Source: Chlamydoabsidia padenii (lineage: Eukaryota > Mucoromycota > Mucoromycetes > Mucorales > Cunninghamellaceae). From it: 64,000 bases of DNA. The stretch is from contig JAIWND010000014.1 in the NCBI GenBank assembly GCA_025330725.1, forward strand, positions 434,001-498,000, given 5' to 3'. The notes under the pieces were generated by a model that did not search any database, was not told the DNA's origin, and worked only from the letters and a program-made list of their open reading frames with translations. Shown piece by piece: positions 48,964 through 58,913 of the stretch. The position numbers were made by a program, and so were the translations under genes. Within the stretch, counting starts at the first letter, position 1, and each line of letters begins with the position of its first letter.

Positions 48964-49330
48964 AGGAAACACCCTTTCTTTACTTCATTACATCTAGCCC
49001 CCTTCTCCTCCCCATCAGCATATAATTCATTAACAGTGCTATCATCCCCCCCTTTTTTATTATGCAATAAACAACATAGTCTTTTTTATTATTATTATAT
49101 CATATATCTTGTATCTATATATCAAATCATTAATAAAAAATGGGACGAGTTGGTTTATAACAATGATAACACACATATATATGATCCAAGTAATGTGGTA
49201 CTAATAATTATGATTTATTATTTTGGTTAAAAAACAAGGTAATCCATATATAAAAAGAAGAGTCTAGCTATTAATTGACATAAAAACCTAAACCAGTGCG
49301 CACAAGTATAAAATCAAGTATGTAAGCCTA
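48964..49330. other. intergenic between P450 relic and NUC1
   Basis: AT-rich convergent 3' flanks with several TATA/AATAAA-like strings; no gene seen. Confidence 0.45.
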
Positions 49331-50302
49331 TTAAAACGATTTGACCGAGCATGTGGTAAGACTACACAAATCCTTCAAGGCGCCAGAATCCAATTTATCA
49401 AAGAAGACCAATCCCGATGCCTTTTCCACCATATCCAGTGTCACCTTGAATTGAATCAATTGGGTATTACTGTTGATACTTTGATTAGGCAAAACAAAGG
49501 CAGCCGAGGCATAACCACCTTTTCCATCCGGCACCAAGATCGTCTTGTAAAAGTGAGTAGGCACCGCTACATTACCATTCAACACAGGATAGGTCATGGT
49601 AAATAACTTGGGTTTGTCGGTGGAGGGTTGAGGTAAGAATAAAGGACCAGTAAAGACATAAACATCAGAGAAGGTGGTGGTAAGATTCCTTACAAAGGAT
49701 TCAAAATAAGCCCAATCTACAAGTGAAAAAGAAAAGTGAGTCATTCATACCTACATATACTCTTGTTACTTACAATGTCGATTAAAGCCAATACCCACTT
49801 GAGGAGACATATTTGATAAATAAAATGTCTGATCCATCGCTGTTTGATCAATAACCGCATCACCTGCAGGCGCCATATGACCACGATCGTAGCCACTTCC
49901 AGAGTAATCCGCCAATTTAGACCGAAACAAATCAGGTACGTCAGGATCTTCTTGGAAATACGAATGGTCTCGATCTACGCCTTCACCCGTTACCAAAGAG
50001 TCTGCCGTCAAATGTTCGCCCACCCAAGAAGCTACACGGTTCCGCCGATCGTAAGATATCACATATTCTTCTCGTTCCAAGAAATCCCGTGCTGTACCAG
50101 GATCACCAAATTGAAGAATTGTCGACGCCAATGTACCGTTTTTGTTGCCAACAGTGGGTTCTCGTTTGTAGAGCATCTGTTTCACCGTCGACCTGATATG
50201 AGGGACAAGGAAGGTTTGGATGGTCACCATCGTCAACATGCCCAAACAAAAGCTGGTGAGTAGAGAAGCCCATAGTCGTTTCCCAACTTTTTCGAGTGTC
50301 AT
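49331..50302 (-). CDS. NUC1: mitochondrial nuclease NUC1 (endonuclease G family)
   Basis: DNA/RNA non-specific endonuclease of the inner mitochondrial membrane/intermembrane space. Exons 50302-49774 and 49716-49331; 915 nt, 304 residues. The N-terminus has a membrane segment (about 12-32, ASLLTSFCLGMLTMVTIQTF). Catalytic signature YDRGHMAPAGD at 138-148 with general base His142, and metal-binding Asn in FYLSNMSPQ. Other blocks: LEREEYVISYDRRNRVASWV, DVYVFTGPLFLP, VPTHFYKTIL, FVLPNQ. Length and layout match yeast Nuc1 (329). In the divergent upstream region CGGGTTTTAAAAAA (50455-50468) and GCCGCCCGCACTTAAAAA (50418-50435) lie 115-170 bp away. Confidence 0.95.
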
Positions 50303-50653
50303 GGCTGGAAGTTTATAACGATTTTTTTTTTTAAAAAAAAAAAAGACCAAGGGATAAATTGGAAGAAGATTTTTTAAAAAAAAAAGAAAAGAAAAGGAGA
50401 AGAGGAAAACAACTAATGCCGCCCGCACTTAAAAATGCACACAGGGCGATTTGTCGGGTTTTAAAAAAGTTCACGTGGATGATTTTATTTTATTCAATGG
50501 TTAAAGGAGAGAAGACGAGGAGGGGGGGAATATATAGTAATAGTAATAGTAATAGTGAGTATAATAAGTACATAAATTACAATGCAAAAAAAAAGTAAGT
50601 AAACTAGTATATGTTTAAACAAAGGGATGGAATACAAGTTATTTTAAATATGA
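50303..50653. promoter_or_regulatory. NUC1 promoter and velvet-gene 3' flank
   Basis: A/T-rich leader, the two element variants noted for NUC1, and a TAGTAA microsatellite at about 50536-50560. No gene. Confidence 0.45.
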
Positions 50654-52136
50654 CTACAAGAATGATGGGCTGGGGGAGTAAGTGACAAGAAAATGTAGAG
50701 GGGGTAAAAAGATAGGATCATAGTTATCGTTGTTCTGTTTCTGTTGTTGCCATAGAGATAGGTTCAATTTGAGTGGAGGTAGTTGGATCAAGGGTTGTGT
50801 CTGTGCCGAGAAAGGCAATGATTCATGCATAGGTGATAATGGGGTGTGTATCGATTGTGGGCTGCCGCCATCTTCTGTACTGGTTACACTTTGGCGACGA
50901 TCCAAAGTAGTAATCACTGATGGAAAATAAGGATTATTGTACGTATATTGCTGTTGCTGTTTTTGGTGGGATTGTGTGGGTAGATTCATATGATTGGCCG
51001 GGTTGGTTGGTGCCTGGTTCGTTGGTGAGTGGTTGTTATTCTTGCTATAGTCATTGTCAAAAGAGTTTTCATCATCCAGCTTCCGCTTTGGTGGTCGATT
51101 GCTACAAATAGACAATGTTTAATAAGATATTATAGTTTCAATGTCTATGTGTGTGTGTGACAATGTACTTACTTTTGATTGGAAGCACCATAGTCTTTAG
51201 GCAGACGTAGTCGAGCACCTTGAATATAAAACAGTTTTGACAGTGGTGTAGGTTCCAAGGTACCAGGATAGGTTCTAGTAGAATATGCAGTAAATGGATC
51301 AGAGAAGATTGATGATTTGTATATAGATCCTTCACTACAACAACAATAAAAAAAATAAAAAGAGTGTAAGTCTATTGGTAGGTGCATGATCAACATTTGT
51401 TACCTTGTGATTTCAAAAAGCGACATTTTCAATCGAAACACACCATTGACCTTGACAGATAGATCCCCAAATACAAAGTAACCATTTACTAGAATAAAAT
51501 ATATATACAAACATGATACCGAGTTAATAAAAAGGAACCCTATTATAATTTCATATCTACCTTCGTTTTGTTCATTCGTCAACTTGTATAGAGAAGAGAC
51601 CACTTGACCAGATAGAGCATTATGACTAGGTGTATAAACTTCGTTATCATCGCGTGGGTGAGCAAGATTAGCACACATGTATAGGCAAGGGGATTGTAAA
51701 AGGTTTCTAAAAAGAAAGTGAATAGACGAGTAAGTGACAATGTCTTTTTGATTTTTATGTATTCTTACAGTGATTCTTGTTCAGACCGTTGAGGTAAATG
51801 GAGTTGAATGATAGGAGGAGGATCCAAAGATTTCCGCCCTAGATAAAAATATACACATTGAATGAGCCAAGTTTGATTTGTTTACATGCTATTTTGTAAG
51901 AGACCACATGATGTACTTACCTTTTTCCTTTAGAGTGCTAACACGCACACGGTCCGGTTGCTGCAAGACCGAAAGATTGTATTCCCTATAGTTTTACAAA
52001 AATACCAAATGTTAGGTTATCATATAAAGTCACTATATGTCCATAGAGGAAAGAGGGAGTATATGGATACTTACGAAGGTTGTAATATAATATCGTTCGA
52101 CACCGAAGGTTTGAATAGATGAGTTCCTGAAGACAT
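50654..52136 (-). CDS. velvet-domain transcription factor (VosA/VelB type)
   Basis: Exons 52136-52075, 51985-51921, 51838-51769, 51706-51561, 51488-51404, 51334-51173, 51101-50654; 1038 nt, 345 residues. The velvet domain occupies about residues 20-200: EYNLSVLQQPDRVRVST, the signature GRKSLDPPPIIQLHL, LYMCANLAHPRDDNEV, LSGQVVSSLYKL, GYFVFGDLSVKVNGVFRLKM, SSIFSDPFTAYSTRTYPGT and GARLRLPKDYG. A basic stretch RPPKRKLDD follows directly and probably serves as NLS; the last 140 residues are Asn/Gln/Pro/Ser-rich. Velvet factors bind DNA with an NF-kB-like fold and control development and spores. Short size and single velvet domain fit VosA/VelB/VelC rather than VeA; the subclass is not settled. 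Confidence 0.93.
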
Positions 52137-52446
52137 TGCTGATGGATAGGGTTGTGTATACGTTCAAGTTATCTATATGTTTGTGCTGCTTTATTGTAAA
52201 CGTATAGTAAATAGTATATAAAAGTATAAACGAAAAAGAGGAAGAAGGAAAGAAAAAAAAATAAAAAGAAAAGAGAGAAAAATAAAAAGAAAACGGGAGA
52301 TGCGAAATCTGATAAAAAACAAACGATCTATTTTACAACCCCGCCGTTCTATCCATTTGTTAGGTCCTACATTATTGAACCCCCCCCCTGATTCTTTATC
52401 CTATACACACTTACGATTTAAAGATACTTTATTCTTTTCATTGATA
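52137..52446. other. intergenic, velvet-gene leader
   Basis: Purine-rich leader of the velvet gene (about 52230-52290) and AT-rich spacer with a C8 run near 52381. No gene. Confidence 0.4.
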
Positions 52447-52686
52447 TTAATTTTCTTTAGCTTCTTGCATAGAACACATGTATCCATCAGATATTTTTGA
52501 AAAATGTGGGATCCACACGATGTATTTCAAAGCCAGCTCTATCAGATTATCGCTGGGAAGTTCCGGTGCCAAGTTTGATTGGATAAACAAATAAACATCA
52601 CAAAGGTACCACGGAGGCAACTTGATCTCCTCTCGGAGATCAAGAGCCGTAGAAGTATCAGCCTGTGGTCCCATGGATGAATACAT
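52447..52686 (-). CDS. 79-residue conserved-looking orphan protein
   Basis: Single-exon ORF, 79 residues, starting MYSSMGPQADTSTALDLREE, then LPPWYLCDVYLFIQSNL, ELPSDNLIELALKYIVWIPH and ending MCSMQEAKEN. Codon use and the amphipathic-helix pattern look protein-like, and it lies divergent to SPS19 across 210 bp. No domain recognised. It may also be the terminal exon of a larger gene, but no good acceptor precedes the Met. Confidence 0.45.
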   Translation of the reverse strand: MYSSMGPQADTSTALDLREEIKLPPWYLCDVYLFIQSNLAPELPSDNLIELALKYIVWIPHFSKISDGYMCSMQEAKEN

Positions 52687-52896
52687 TTAATGGTGACAAA
52701 GGGCAAATGGTGCAAAACAGGTTACGAGGGCACTCTATATTCAATCACAGCCTACAGCTTTTCACGTGGGATCAATCCATCATCCCTCCCCCACAAAAAA
52801 AGAAATAATTTAAAACCCACCATTTAAAAAAGTGCTTGGAGTGGGTTTCCGATTTATTTGCTCCTTTTCCCAACTTGATAATCTCAACTTATCACG

Positions 52897-54156
52897 ATGG
52901 CCGCTATATCTACAAACCAAATCTTCAAGAATGATCTCTTCAATGGAAAAGTCCTCCTTTGCACTGGTGGAGGAAGTGGTATTTGTCGTGGATTGACTGA
53001 AGCTGTGGTCCGACATGGTGCCAAGGCTGTTATTGTTAGTAGAAAGTAAGTCATTGGAAATAGACGGTATAAAAGACAACCATGTGCTCACTTTTATATA
53101 CCTCATACTTCATCTTTATTATGTAATGTAGTAAAGAAAAGCTCGAAAAGGCTGCTGAAGAAATGCGTGCTTCAACAGGTGGCGATATTATGTAAGTATG
53201 AAAATAGAAACCCCAACTTCTCTCCTTTCGGTGATATACCTAACCCCTCTCCTTTATAGTGCTGTATCTGGTGATGTGCGTATACCTGAAGACATGGAAA
53301 ATGCTGTCAAGAAAACCATCGAACTTTTTGGAAGACTGGATTATCTCATCAATGGTGCCGCCGGTAACTTCCTTTCTCCTCTACAACATTTGTCTTACCG
53401 CGCATTCCGTACAGTCATCGAAATCGATCTTCTTGGCACCTTTAATACGACCAAAGCAGCAGTAGAACATATCAAGAAAACCAAGGGGGCAATCCTCAAC
53501 ATATCGGCCACCCTCCATTATACCGGTACACCTTATCAGCTTCATGTCGGCGCGGCGAAAAATGGAATCGACGCTATGACAAAACATCTATCTGTGGAAC
53601 TCGGTCCTCATGGCGTTCGTAAGTAGGAATCTGGGCGGGGGAAAAGGGGAAATCACAAGTGGTGAATCCAGTGCTGATATTCTTTTTTTTAGGTGTCAAT
53701 GGTATTGCTCCAGGTCCAATCGTAAGTGCTCAAATTGAATCCATAGGGATGACTTTGGAAAACAAAAGTGTTACAGCAGGTATACTAACCTCCTCTTCTC
53801 TCTCTCTCTCTCTCTCTGTCTTTTGTTATGATAGGGTGGTACTGCAGGAATGGAAAAACTTGGTGTAGGGTTTGAAGAAGAAGGCATTCCATTAGGTAGA
53901 ATTGGTGACATCAAAGATATTGAACAGGCAACAGTGTTCTTGCTCTCTGAAGGTGCAAGCTTTATTACCGGACACACACTGGTTGTAGATGGTAAGTTTC
54001 TCATATGTTGATGGATTTTGAATAAATGTCAATGAATTTGCTAATGCCTCTTATATATATATATATATATCTGTAGGTGGTCACTGGATGAACCCCAACT
54101 ATGTTGCCTACCCTGCTATGGTCCACAATCCTATTGACTTTAAAAGTCTACTTTGA
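52897..54156 (+). CDS. SPS19: 2,4-dienoyl-CoA reductase (peroxisomal type, SDR family)
   Basis: NADPH-dependent reductase needed to degrade unsaturated fatty acids with even-position double bonds. Exons 52897-53045, 53132-53191, 53260-53618, 53693-53721, 53835-53991, 54077-54156; 834 nt, 277 residues. Rossmann motif [13 protein letters not shown] (Cys where family often has Gly-Ile-Gly), [26 protein letters not shown], substrate/cofactor Lys in [25 protein letters not shown] followed by the DECR2-specific GGTAGMEKL, and C-terminal LVVDGGHWM. The sequence ends NPIDFKSLL: no canonical SKL/ARL-type PTS1 is present. Exon 4 is 29 nt. Other SDRs were considered; the PGPIGGT.GMEKL join argues for this subfamily. 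Confidence 0.9.
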
Positions 54157-54592
54157 TCAACTCCTCTTTTATTAAATGTTACTCTATTAGTCTTGTAGAA
54201 CTTTTGTGCTTTAATAAAAATCATTATGCGTTTACTTATTTCATTAATCCCTTATAATAATAATAATAATAATAAAACTTTGATATAGTGTGTCTATGGG
54301 AAAGTTTATTGGCGATGTTAGTCTTTACCTTGGGGTAACGGGAAACAGCTTTGGCAGCTTTCGGTTGCGGGTTTTGAATATGCCGGGGTTTTGAAATAAA
54401 AGGTAGCTCGCCCGTTGTTTCTGAATTTTCCCTTTTCTTTCGTCTTAAAAATCTCTTTTATCTCTTCACTCTTTTAAATATTACCTACTTGTATATTCCA
54501 ATCCCCTCTTTTGTATATAATATATAGTTTAGCCACCTTGAAACGGTTAATCTCTTATATAGCTTTATAATATCAAGCGGCCACGGACAAAT
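54157..54592. promoter_or_regulatory. SPS19 3' flank and PIM1 promoter with two elements
   Basis: Poly(A) signal AATAAA at 54213-54218, an (ATA)n run near 54255-54275, then GCGGGTTTTGAAT at 54367-54379 and CCGGGGTTTTGAAATA at 54383-54398, about 200 bp before PIM1 and in its sense. Confidence 0.5.
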
Positions 54593-57500
54593 ATGAACAA
54601 TTCACTTTTGATACACGTCTCCAAAACGATCTCAGGCTCAAAATTCAACCAGCTGGTGGTCACTCAGCTACATACACCTACTCAACAACAGACAAAGCGA
54701 TCATTCACTCACACGTCAACAAGAGCTGCACCTGGTGTTTCCTTATGGGGTGGTGAAACTCTGAGGCGGTCTTTGCAATCAAGCCCTTCCAATTCGGTGT
54801 TGGTCTTGCTTCAACCCCTTCGAACTACTGCAGCAGTCAAGAAGCAATTCACTCGCATGTCGTCTACTCAAGCAGGCTTACAATTACGTGAACGAGATCC
54901 CAAGGACGATCCTGCCAATCAAGGTCAGGGTAATGGTGGTGAACAAAGCAGCGGCGGTGGACACAATAATGGCGGTCATGGTGATGGTGGTGATGGTAAA
55001 TCGTCTGGGAATAACGACCATGTGGTTATTGATAACCAGCTTCAACAACCTTCTGTTCCCGATGTATATCCTCAAGTATTGGCTTTGCCCATAGCCCGGC
55101 GTCCTCTTTTTCCTGGCTTCTATAAAGCAGTAGTGGTCAAGGATCCAAATGTAACAGCGGCTATCAAGGAACTATTGAAACGTGGTCAACCTTATGTCGG
55201 TGCGTTTTTACTCAAGGATGAAGATTTGGATGTGGACACGATAACGAATATTGATCAAGTTCATCGGGTGGGTGTATTTGCTCAAATCACTAGCGTTTTT
55301 CCGGCAAGCGCTGGCAAGGACGGCAAGGACGAAGATGCTGGGTTAACGGCAGTACTCTATCCACATCGGCGTATCAAAATCGACGAACTGGTACCTATCA
55401 AAACAACATCGTCATCAGCAGTGGCATCAAAGGATTCCAAACAACAACAGGTGATACACGAATCAATTGAAGCAAAAGAAGAACACGTCGGCAAAAGTAT
55501 GGAGGCGAAACCTGGGCACAAATCTGGGAATGTGGTGCCTGGTGAAGAACTCATGACGGGTAAGAATTCAATCATATACAAAAACATGTTGATGGTATTC
55601 ATTACCCTTTTTTTTTTATGATGGTGGGGGAAAATAGATACTCTTGGTGACAAACGGACTTTAAAAGAAGGATCGGAATCAGCAACCTCTACTTCTGAAC
55701 AAGGCGCCGAAGCAATCCATGAAAACAGCCAACAGTATGCAACCTCCTTTTTATCAAGAGACTATCAAGTGTCACTTGCCAATGTAGAAAATCTCGAAGA
55801 TCTGCCTTACTCCAAGAAAAGCCCATTGGTCCGTGCGGTGACATCCGAAATCGTGTCTGTCTTTAAGGATATCGCCTCCCTCAACCCTCTCTTCCGTGAT
55901 CAAATTGCCAGCTTCTCCATGTCTCAATCTGCGGGAAATGTATTTGAAGAACCTGCGAAATTGGCCGACTTTGCTGCTGCTGTCTCTGCTGGTGAACCTT
56001 TGGAACTACAAGAAGTGTTGGAAACATTGACGGTGGATGATCGGTTACAAAAGTCGTTATTGGTACTCAAGAAGGAACTGATGAATGCTCAACTACAAAA
56101 CAAGATCTCCAAGGAAGTGGAAAACAAGATTGCTAAACGACAACGGGAATACTATTTGATGGAACAACTTAAAGGGATCAAGAAGGAACTTGGACTGGAA
56201 AGCGATGGAAAGGACAAACTGGTGGAAGGATTCAAGGAAAAGGCTGCCAAACTAGCGATGCCTCAAGGTGTTAAAAAGGTGTTTGACGAGGTAGGATTCA
56301 AAATCAAAAGCATTACCATAAAAAATGTGACATGACTAAATTCCCTTGTTTTATAGGAAATCACCAAATTGGCTCATCTGGAACCCGCTGCATCTGAATT
56401 CAATGTGACAAGAAATTACTTGGATTGGTTGACTCAAATCCCATGGGGCCAACGATCGCGCGAAAATTACAACATGACCCATGCCAAGACTGTATTAGAC
56501 GAAGATCATTATGGGCTTAAAGATGTAAAAGACCGGATAATGGAATTCATTGCTGTCAGTAAACTGCGTGGATCTGTTGAAGGTAAAATTCTCTGTCTAT
56601 CTGGACCTCCTGGTGTGGGCAAGACGTCGATTGGGAAAAGCATTGCTCGTGCTCTTGACCGGGAATTCTATCGATTCTCTGTGGGTGGACTGACGGATGT
56701 GGCTGAAATCAAGGGACATCGACGCACTTATGTGGGTGCTATGCCGGGCAAAGTCATCCAAGCTCTCAAGAAGGTGCAAACGGAAAATCCTTTGATTCTG
56801 ATTGATGAAATTGACAAGGTGGGACGTGGTCATCAAGGCGATCCTTCTTCGGCCCTATTGGAACTACTCGACCCTGAACAAAACAACAGCTTCTTGGATC
56901 ACTACATGGATGTTGGTATCGACCTCTCCAAGGTACTCTTTGTGTGCACTGCTAATGTGTTGGATACTATACCTGGACCTCTATTGGATCGTATGGAGGT
57001 GATTCAGTTATCTGGATATGTGGCTGAAGAAAAGGCGGCGATTGCAGAAAAATACTTGGCTCCTGCTGCGAAAAAGGCTTCTGGTTTGGAACATGTCAAT
57101 GTCAACCTGACAGATGCTGCTGTGGACACTCTTATCAAGAACTATTGCCGTGAAAGTGGTGTACGAAATCTGAAGAAACAGATTGATAAGGTATTCCGCA
57201 AAGCTGCTCTTAATGTCGTGGAACAAATCGGTGACAATGATCAAGATCTTGACAAAGGTGATTCTCCCTCTACTTTGGAAATCGATAGTCGATCGAGTGA
57301 CTCGTCTTTATCAACATCAAACGACAAGCAAGCTGGACAGCAAATCATCAAAGAAAAGGAAAGAAGACCAATGGAAATCCCTGATGACATCAAGATTGAA
57401 ATCGATACTGACAACCTTTGCGATTATGTTGGTCCTGCGGTATTCCAATCAGATCGACTCTACGAAACAACTCCACCAGGTGTTATCATGGGTTTAGCTT

Positions 57501-58265
57501 GGACAAGTATGGGTAAGTTGATAATAAATACATAACATCAATCATACCAATTCACTAACTTCCACCCACCCCCCCTCTCTCTCTCTTCTGTAGGTGGATC
57601 ATCATTATATATCGAATCTGTATTGGAATCATCCCTCTCTTCCAAATCAACACCAAGTCTATCCAAGACCGGTCAACTCGGTGATGTTATGAAAGAATCG
57701 ACAAGTATTGCCTACACATTCGCTAAATCATTGATGGCTACCCATTTCCCGGAGAATCGATTCTTTGAAAAGGCCGAAGTACATCTTCATTGTCCCGCAG
57801 GTGCTGTGCCAAAAGATGGTAAGAATAACAATATACTCACAATCTGTCAACCCCCTTCCCTCTAACCCCAACCATCCATTTTTAATAGGTCCGTCTGCTG
57901 GTATTACAATGGCAACTTCTCTGATCTCACTAGCATTAAATCAGCCCATTCAACCTAACATTGCAATGACCGGTGAATTGACGGTGACAGGAAAGGTGCT
58001 ACAAATTGGTGGACTTAAAGAAAAGGCGATTGCTGCCAAACGGTCAAAGGTGGATACTATCTTATTCCCCAAAGATAACAAGGCGGATTGGGAAGACTTG
58101 GAGGATCACATCAAAGAAGGCATGACGGGCATTCCTGTGGATACTTATGACGATGTATTCAAGATTTGCTTTGATTCCATTAACAAGGATCAAGCCGAAA
58201 ATGTATGGAAGGGTATTATCAAGGACGATGACAACGACAAGGAAAAGACAAGCGACACCAATTAG
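54593..58265 (+). CDS. PIM1: mitochondrial ATP-dependent Lon protease
   Basis: Matrix AAA+ serine protease for damaged proteins. Exons 54593-55559, 55638-56290, 56357-57512, 57594-57818, 57889-58265; 3378 nt, 1125 residues, as expected for fungal Pim1. An N-terminal presequence-like region (Ser/Thr/Arg-rich) and a Gly/His-rich linker (about 115-150) precede the Lon N-domain ([18 protein letters not shown]), with an inserted Ser/Glu-rich loop. AAA+ module: Walker [10 protein letters not shown] at about 623, Walker [11 protein letters not shown], sensor/arginine-finger region [14 protein letters not shown]. Protease domain: [32 protein letters not shown] with catalytic Ser1003, and [12 protein letters not shown] with catalytic Lys1046 (spacing 43, as in human and E. 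coli Lon). Poly(A) signal at 58394-58399. Confidence 0.97.
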
Positions 58266-58359
58266 AAACAAGACTTTATTTATTATTGCCCCTCCTCCCA
58301 CCCCCTTCACCAGTAGTAATACACTAGATTAGGACCATCCACTCTCAATTATACTTTTA

Positions 58360-58382
58360 TATATATATATATATATATATAT
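58360..58382 (+). repeat. (AT)n microsatellite in PIM1 3' UTR
   Basis: About eleven AT units. Similar AT runs occur in introns near 14626-14642, 31760-31785, 32769-32783 and 54054-54070. Confidence 0.85.
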
Positions 58383-58485
58383 TATAAATATACAATAAAA
58401 AAAAACATTTTACAAAAGTGATATTAAAAGGTATCTTGCATAGTGATACCATGACCAGTTTTGAAGAAAGTATGATCAGGGGTAA

Positions 58486-58731
58486 TCAATATGTAACTAC
58501 TGTATTATTTTTACCATACCTGCTCGATGATTGGATCAATATGTTTCTCACCCTTTCAAAGTATCCTGAGAAAATCCTGGAGTCACCATTTCCAGAAAAA
58601 GGCACATGACCTTTTTTATTCTTAAATAGATAGGACTTTGCTTCAGTATGAGCACATTGTACTTTTTCAGTATCAAATTGTCCCATTGCATTTAATAACA
58701 TCAATGCGAAATAGTATGACAGCTTTACCAT
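58486..58731 (-). CDS. small putative secreted protein
   Basis: ORF of 81 residues beginning MVKLSYYFALMLLNAMG, a plausible signal peptide, followed by a hydrophilic Lys/Ser/Gly region (AHTEAKSYLFKNKKGHVPFS, FSGYFERVRNILIQSSSR). A GTATGG donor-like site occurs at 58519 after SSS; a downstream in-frame segment (SYILITPDHTFFKTG) could be joined only by an implausibly short intron of about 23 nt, so the unspliced ORF is reported. It is divergent from the carrier gene and shares its 182-bp promoter with the palindromic element. No family recognised. Confidence 0.4.
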   Translation of the reverse strand: MVKLSYYFALMLLNAMGQFDTEKVQCAHTEAKSYLFKNKKGHVPFSGNGDSRIFSGYFERVRNILIQSSSRYGKNNTVVTY

Positions 58732-58783
58732 TTTATCTCTCTCATACTATAATAGATAAGAGAAAAGCGGGGTGAGAGAAATA

Positions 58784-58806
58784 GGGCGGAGTTTTCAAAT
58801 CCCGCC
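58784..58806. promoter_or_regulatory. near-palindromic element in a 182-bp divergent promoter
   Basis: GGGCGGAGTTTTCAAATCCC followed by GCC: the recurrent element in the minus sense (GGCGGGATTTGAAAA) overlapped by GGGCGG on the plus strand, midway between two divergent starts. Confidence 0.55.
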
Positions 58807-58913
58807 ACTACACGCATAACCATCCGTGGGAAATAAATATCCGCCGCCCTGACATTTTTCCTTTTTCTTCTCCCATTCTCTCTCTCTTTCATCCATTCAC
58901 CAAGTAATCATCA

